64,000 nt of DNA from Stratiolaelaps scimitus (Eukaryota; Arthropoda; Arachnida; Mesostigmata; Laelapidae), in NCBI GenBank assembly GCA_019614645.1, contig JABWDB010000009.1, forward strand, positions 10,025,501 through 10,089,500, in the 5' to 3' direction. Below are positions 59,582-64,000 of the stretch, piece after piece. A model generated the notes under the pieces. That model did not search any database. It had not been told where the DNA came from and saw only the letters and a list, made by a program, of their open reading frames with translations. The stretch's first letter is position 1, and each line of letters opens with the position of its first letter. The position numbers and the translations under genes are program-made.

Positions 59582-62500
59582 GGATGTATATATCCATCAA
59601 TCCGCAATCATCCGCTGAATGGACAAATCTCACCAAACCGCAACACTCCCCGGTACGACAGGATACGCCCTCGACGCGATGTTATTTCTTTGTCAATTTC
59701 CACTACTTACAAGTGCGTGACAGACTGGTCGATCTCCCGTGTTCGTGATATCACAACGATAGAACCACACAACACTACGGAGCATTCTTCCCTCGGATCT
59801 CCAAAGATAACCATACAAATAACCATAGCGACATAGAGATTGAATGCTAGCCGATAATTCTACATATTACGTTACAACACTCGGCTGGTAATTGGATTAC
59901 GAAAATAACGTACGTTCATCAAACCCATCCATAACCAATCAATCAATCGCAAAATCGTTTGCTTTTCTTAGTTGGTATTAATTGGGTAATTGGTAGAGGC
60001 TATTCATAATAGGGCTCGGAACGTCCAAGTCGTTATCGTTATTAACACGACATCGTTACGTGCGTGACCAGAGCGAAGTGAATCGGCAAGAAATTCGCGT
60101 AACTTAGCCACGATCACAGAAACGACTCAGCTCAGCCAAATATAACTCTTACATAACCAAATCATAATCATAGTAACAAGGCTTGCCCATCCGGTAGCCT
60201 GACACTGTTCCTGCAGCGGCAGCAGCTGTTGCATATACATGTTAATTGGCAATTTCCCCAGTGGAGAAAGTATACGAGATGGACATGAGGCCACAATTGA
60301 TTAGAGCATCGTAGAACGGCCCAACCCCACAGTGGCGTGGATGGTAGAAATGGCTCTTACTGCGGCATCTACTGCGCTAAAATTCCCCTGTGTCCGCCCG
60401 GCCGTCTAAGAATAACAAACATACGAGCAAACGCCCCTCCAAAATCAGTGTGAGCCTGATACTTCAATACGGCATCGGCACCAACGTTGGAAAATATGTC
60501 TCCTCGATGTTTATATATTAGATATATGGCGTCGTATCTACAAGAGCACCATCTATTTCCAGGTAATGTTGTGTTGCGTAGCAGAGTCCGAACAACGTAT
60601 CCCCCACCTCCCGTCTTTCATCTGGTTACGCTTGTCCGCTAGACGCTTTAGTAATAATTAGCTGTTGAACAAATGCGAAATGAGAAAGATAAACCGCGCC
60701 AAGTACTCGTCGGGTCCTCACAGACACTGGCTTGACGAGACATCCATTCGAAGGCGAAACTCCGCTCGATGCCTCGTCGACGCCTTTCAGTTTTCACTGG
60801 AAGATAGCTTAGCTTTCAGGAGCGCCGGATCCACCATGGCCTCGGCGACCTGATTCCGTCGACGGTTTCACTATTTTTTTCCCCATGCTCCTGTCATCAG
60901 CAAACGATTCTATATTCAGGTTCTCTTTCGGTTCGCGCTCGCTCGTTGCGGCGGCATCATTCGTCTATCGTGTTTTTTGCAAGCCTGCTCATCTCTTGCG
61001 TCCCGGGTGACGTACACTGACAGGCGGAAAAAAATATAGCCATTGAGAGCGTACCGCGTTCGCTTAGGGAAAACCGGGGAAGGCAAAAAGGACAACAGCG
61101 ATGAGACAGGCCGATGAGCAAGCACCCTGGAGCGAGTCACGAGTAGCTAGCTCATCGGTGGCATAGCCTTTCTATGCGCCTACTATTGCGGAAACACCTC
61201 TTATTTTCACTCGTCGACGTCGTCGTTCTCTGTCCGCTGTCACAGCTGTCGGCGAGTCGTTGCTGCTGCTGTTGTTGTTGTTGTTGTTGGTAAATATCGC
61301 GTGAGGCGTCGTCGTACCACAAGCTAAAAGCATTGCCTTCGGCACTGCCTACAACGCGAACGCCTACAAAGGCCCCGATGCCTCTGTGGCTGCTGTCCCA
61401 CAGGTTTATAATGTACGTCCGCCGCTCGGTTCGAAACAAGCCGGCATACAACGGTGGTGTAGAGACGATATATGGCGGAGACGTTACGATGGGGTGGAGC
61501 GAAATGCGAAGACTTCCCTAGACTTGAACAGACGCGCCTTCAGTAGCGGGCGAGGACCGGGCTAAAGGCAGCGGCCGGACTATCTGTGGGTTGTGTCGAA
61601 CCCACAGTGTTTGTTATTTGTCCTATGACAGAAAGACAGCGAAGCAGCGCGAGCTTGAACAACGAGGTCGACGATGACAGCATAAGACAACACCGCGCTC
61701 GAAACTTGCCATTGCAGGAATCCGCGCGTGTTTCGCGACTGCCTCTCCCGGAGTCCCGCTGGACATGCTGAGCCCCGGAGAGACCCATGTCAAACTGCGT
61801 AAAGGCAATCTCGGACAAGGAGTGTGTACTCTCTTCGTTGTGAGATATGGTGTTTTTACAGGAAAGCACCGCCTAGCGGCACAGTTGTTTTATCGATCAT
61901 CAATTCTTCATGGCATTGTCTTGCTAAAAGCATATATAAGTGGCGGCAGTGCATGGCCGACAACGTTTATTCACGAATCACACTGGCTGCATGCACTCCT
62001 TTTGGAAAGCTTCATGCCACTCGATGAGATTTCGCACAGAATTGTACTGTTGCTTGAATGTTGTCAAGATGATTCGTACTGAAGCACAGTAGCACAGTAT
62101 AGGAAGTCTTCCGTGTACTGGGTGCTGAAATTGTTGTCGATGGTCGAGATATCGTGTAATGACATAGCGTTCACTTTCAGCTGACCTTAGCAGGATGTGG
62201 ACTATATCATCCTCATACAAAACGTTCTCTATCGCCCAGTTCTACGCTAGGTATTAAATATAGAAGCCGTCTCAACGCTTTCATCCTCTTCCAATGATTA
62301 GCTGCTCTCTAACACGTGGACGAAAAGTATAAAAGAGAATCCACAGCAGAGATTCGGTGCCGCGGCATATGCCACGGGTGGTGTCTACAGTGATCGACAT
62401 ATCTTATTACCATCTGCTAATCAAGAACGGGAAATGCCATACTGTGGTAGCGGGTTCGTAGTTTTAAGGACTACCGACCTTACCCCTACTGAACGTTTAA

Positions 62501-64000
62501 AGGAAAATCCTTCTCGTGTATTGTACGTTTGAGAACGAAACATTGTTTCAAATGGTACGTCGAGAAAAACACGAAGAGATACAAACCCTTAAGAAAAAAT
62601 GACGATTCCTATCGGTCGATCGAGAGATTATATCGTTAAATTCGTATTGATTTACCTTTGTTCCCTGTGGTTTATAGGTAAATCCTGTGTCTAACAGAAT
62701 GGTTTTATGCCAGTATAGAGTATCAAGCAACCGCTCTACGATCTTGACTATGAACAACGTCTGTGCATTAAAAGTAATTGCTGAGCATTTATTCTATGAC
62801 GTCACGCCGAACACAGCACCGCTATGAATGGAGACCATTTGTGGATAATGAGAATAATTTAATTAAGGCTGCGTACGACGCTGGCAGTTCGCTACAGTTC
62901 GTTGTACGACCATATGCACATTTAAGCAACCCTTCAAAGAGCAACGCGGCATGTAGGCTCGCTTCGTTGTCATATTCTACTTGAGCGTTTCTAGGGCGTT
63001 TTCTTGTACTTCTAATGTGTAGGGGTTATAAATAAGAGGGATTATTTATAACCTCCACATGTTCATAGTGTTTCTCTCTCGTCCAGGAACTGAATTGAAG
63101 TTTGAATTTTGTTCTTCGTATGAGGAAAGACTCGGTGAAGTCGTTTTGCCAATCTGGTTAACATAAAATCACTGAACGTTATTTAGCGATCGGTTGTAGA
63201 TGAATCGAAGAAGCTGCAGTCCTTCGGGGTCCTTCAAGCGCACTCATATCGGCGGATACTTCATAGCAGTCAAAATGTTAGTCGATCAGAGGACTCGGAT
63301 ATAGACTTGGATAACGTTGGCTGGATTACATTTTCATTGTTTCAATTCTGGCCATATACGTCGCCTAGCTTGGATAAAGTAACTACAACACTTGACTAGG
63401 TCACGACATTCAACGTTGAAACTCTACAGAGAGACAGACGGCTATGACTGTGCTCCTGAGTTGATTCTGTTACTGCCATGAAATGACACAGCAGTGTTTC
63501 GTCCTTTGAGTCGGAGATGATATATTCTTTGAACGCCAGGCGTAATTAATATGGGAAATACTTTCCTGTATGTTGTCGATGTTTACGGCGAATACGAAGC
63601 GGTCACATTAACATCTGCGGGTGATAAAATTTCACCAACATTCTTTGCTCAGCAATTCAGTTATATAGGGGACGAGAGATAATCAAGTAAGATAATTTGC
63701 GTGCTATGCATTCGCAACTCAGCATATATGCAGCATATCGCCTAAAGCGCGAGAAGCTCACGATGCTGACAGACAGTCAAAAGTTTGCTTTTTCGAGTTC
63801 GTACCTCATGGCGAACAGGACATTATTATCAACTATTCATAGCATCGATGTGTCCGGAAATACTGAACTACCACTGGTGCCCTTAGCCCTGGTGTGCGAC
63901 TCAGATACTTTCCAGCCGATCAATATGCCATGAGAAGATTATCGTTATCGATTGGCAACCGATTGTTTGCTACTGCGTTATTGTTATGCAGTGTTCGACC
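59582..64000. other. Region upstream of RIC1, no firm gene
   Basis: Expected to hold the RIC1 promoter and perhaps its first exon if that is in the window, but I could not place either. Contains a polyglutamine-coding frame at 61.2 kb (-) and several 60-105-codon frames without recognisable products. Confidence 0.4.
61152..61451 (-). CDS. Possible exon with a polyglutamine run, unknown
   Basis: A minus-strand frame of 99 codons. The first half (RGIGAFVGVRVVGSAEGN) looks protein-like. It then reads a CAA/CAG tract as about ten glutamines and ends in Ser/Arg-rich sequence. No splice context or family is recognised, so it may be a chance frame through a repeat. Confidence 0.2.
   Translation of the reverse strand: MYAGLFRTERRTYIINLWDSSHRGIGAFVGVRVVGSAEGNAFSLWYDDASRDIYQQQQQQQQQQRLADSCDSGQRTTTSTSENKRCFRNSRRIERLCHR

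Noticed and set aside
61970..62220. Minus-strand frame with an IEWHEAFQKE stretch, possibly a mariner transposase N terminus
   Set aside because: The resemblance to the FEWxxRF motif is short and the rest does not follow a transposase. Not enough to call.
1..64000. CRISPR arrays, operons, phage or plasmid features
   Set aside because: No spaced direct repeats, no ribosome-binding sites or compact gene order. The window is clearly eukaryotic.

Overview
The window is animal nuclear DNA, most likely from an arthropod. The real genes are split into many exons with GT-AG introns. Between them lie long gene-poor stretches full of TA, CT, CA and CAG/CTG/GCC microsatellites, tRNA-derived SINEs, a decayed mariner and a LINE fragment. 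The low-complexity style would suit a mite or tick, but no single feature proves the taxon.

Layout: positions 1-34,700 are mostly non-coding and repeat-rich. Within them I support only a few orphan coding-like exons (20,383-20,690 +; 31,966-32,269 -; possibly 32,585 +), a mariner remnant (about 25.2-26.3 kb) and the 3' end of a LINE (about 31.06-31.66 kb). Positions 34,700-36,700 hold clustered SINE and mariner debris.

From 35,426 to 40,664 (+) I reconstruct an eight-exon gene of about 524 codons. Every splice phase agrees. It encodes a signal peptide, a short ectodomain, one membrane span, and a cytosolic domain that follows the haspin kinase fold pattern but has lost the catalytic aspartate. 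This membrane-anchored haspin-like pseudokinase is the most notable object in the window.

A zinc-finger exon lies at 41,422-42,075 (-). From 58,485 down to 47,630 (-) I reconstruct nine coding exons (1,430 codons plus stop) of RIC1 (fly Rich), a subunit of the Golgi Rab6 exchange factor. It is complete except for its first coding exon, for which only a weak candidate exists at about 59.3-59.4 kb. Positions 59.5-64.0 kb contain no gene I can support firmly.

The two main genes are convergent and appear functionally unrelated. Exon structures were worked out by eye from frame, splice consensus and remembered family patterns. No search or alignment was run.
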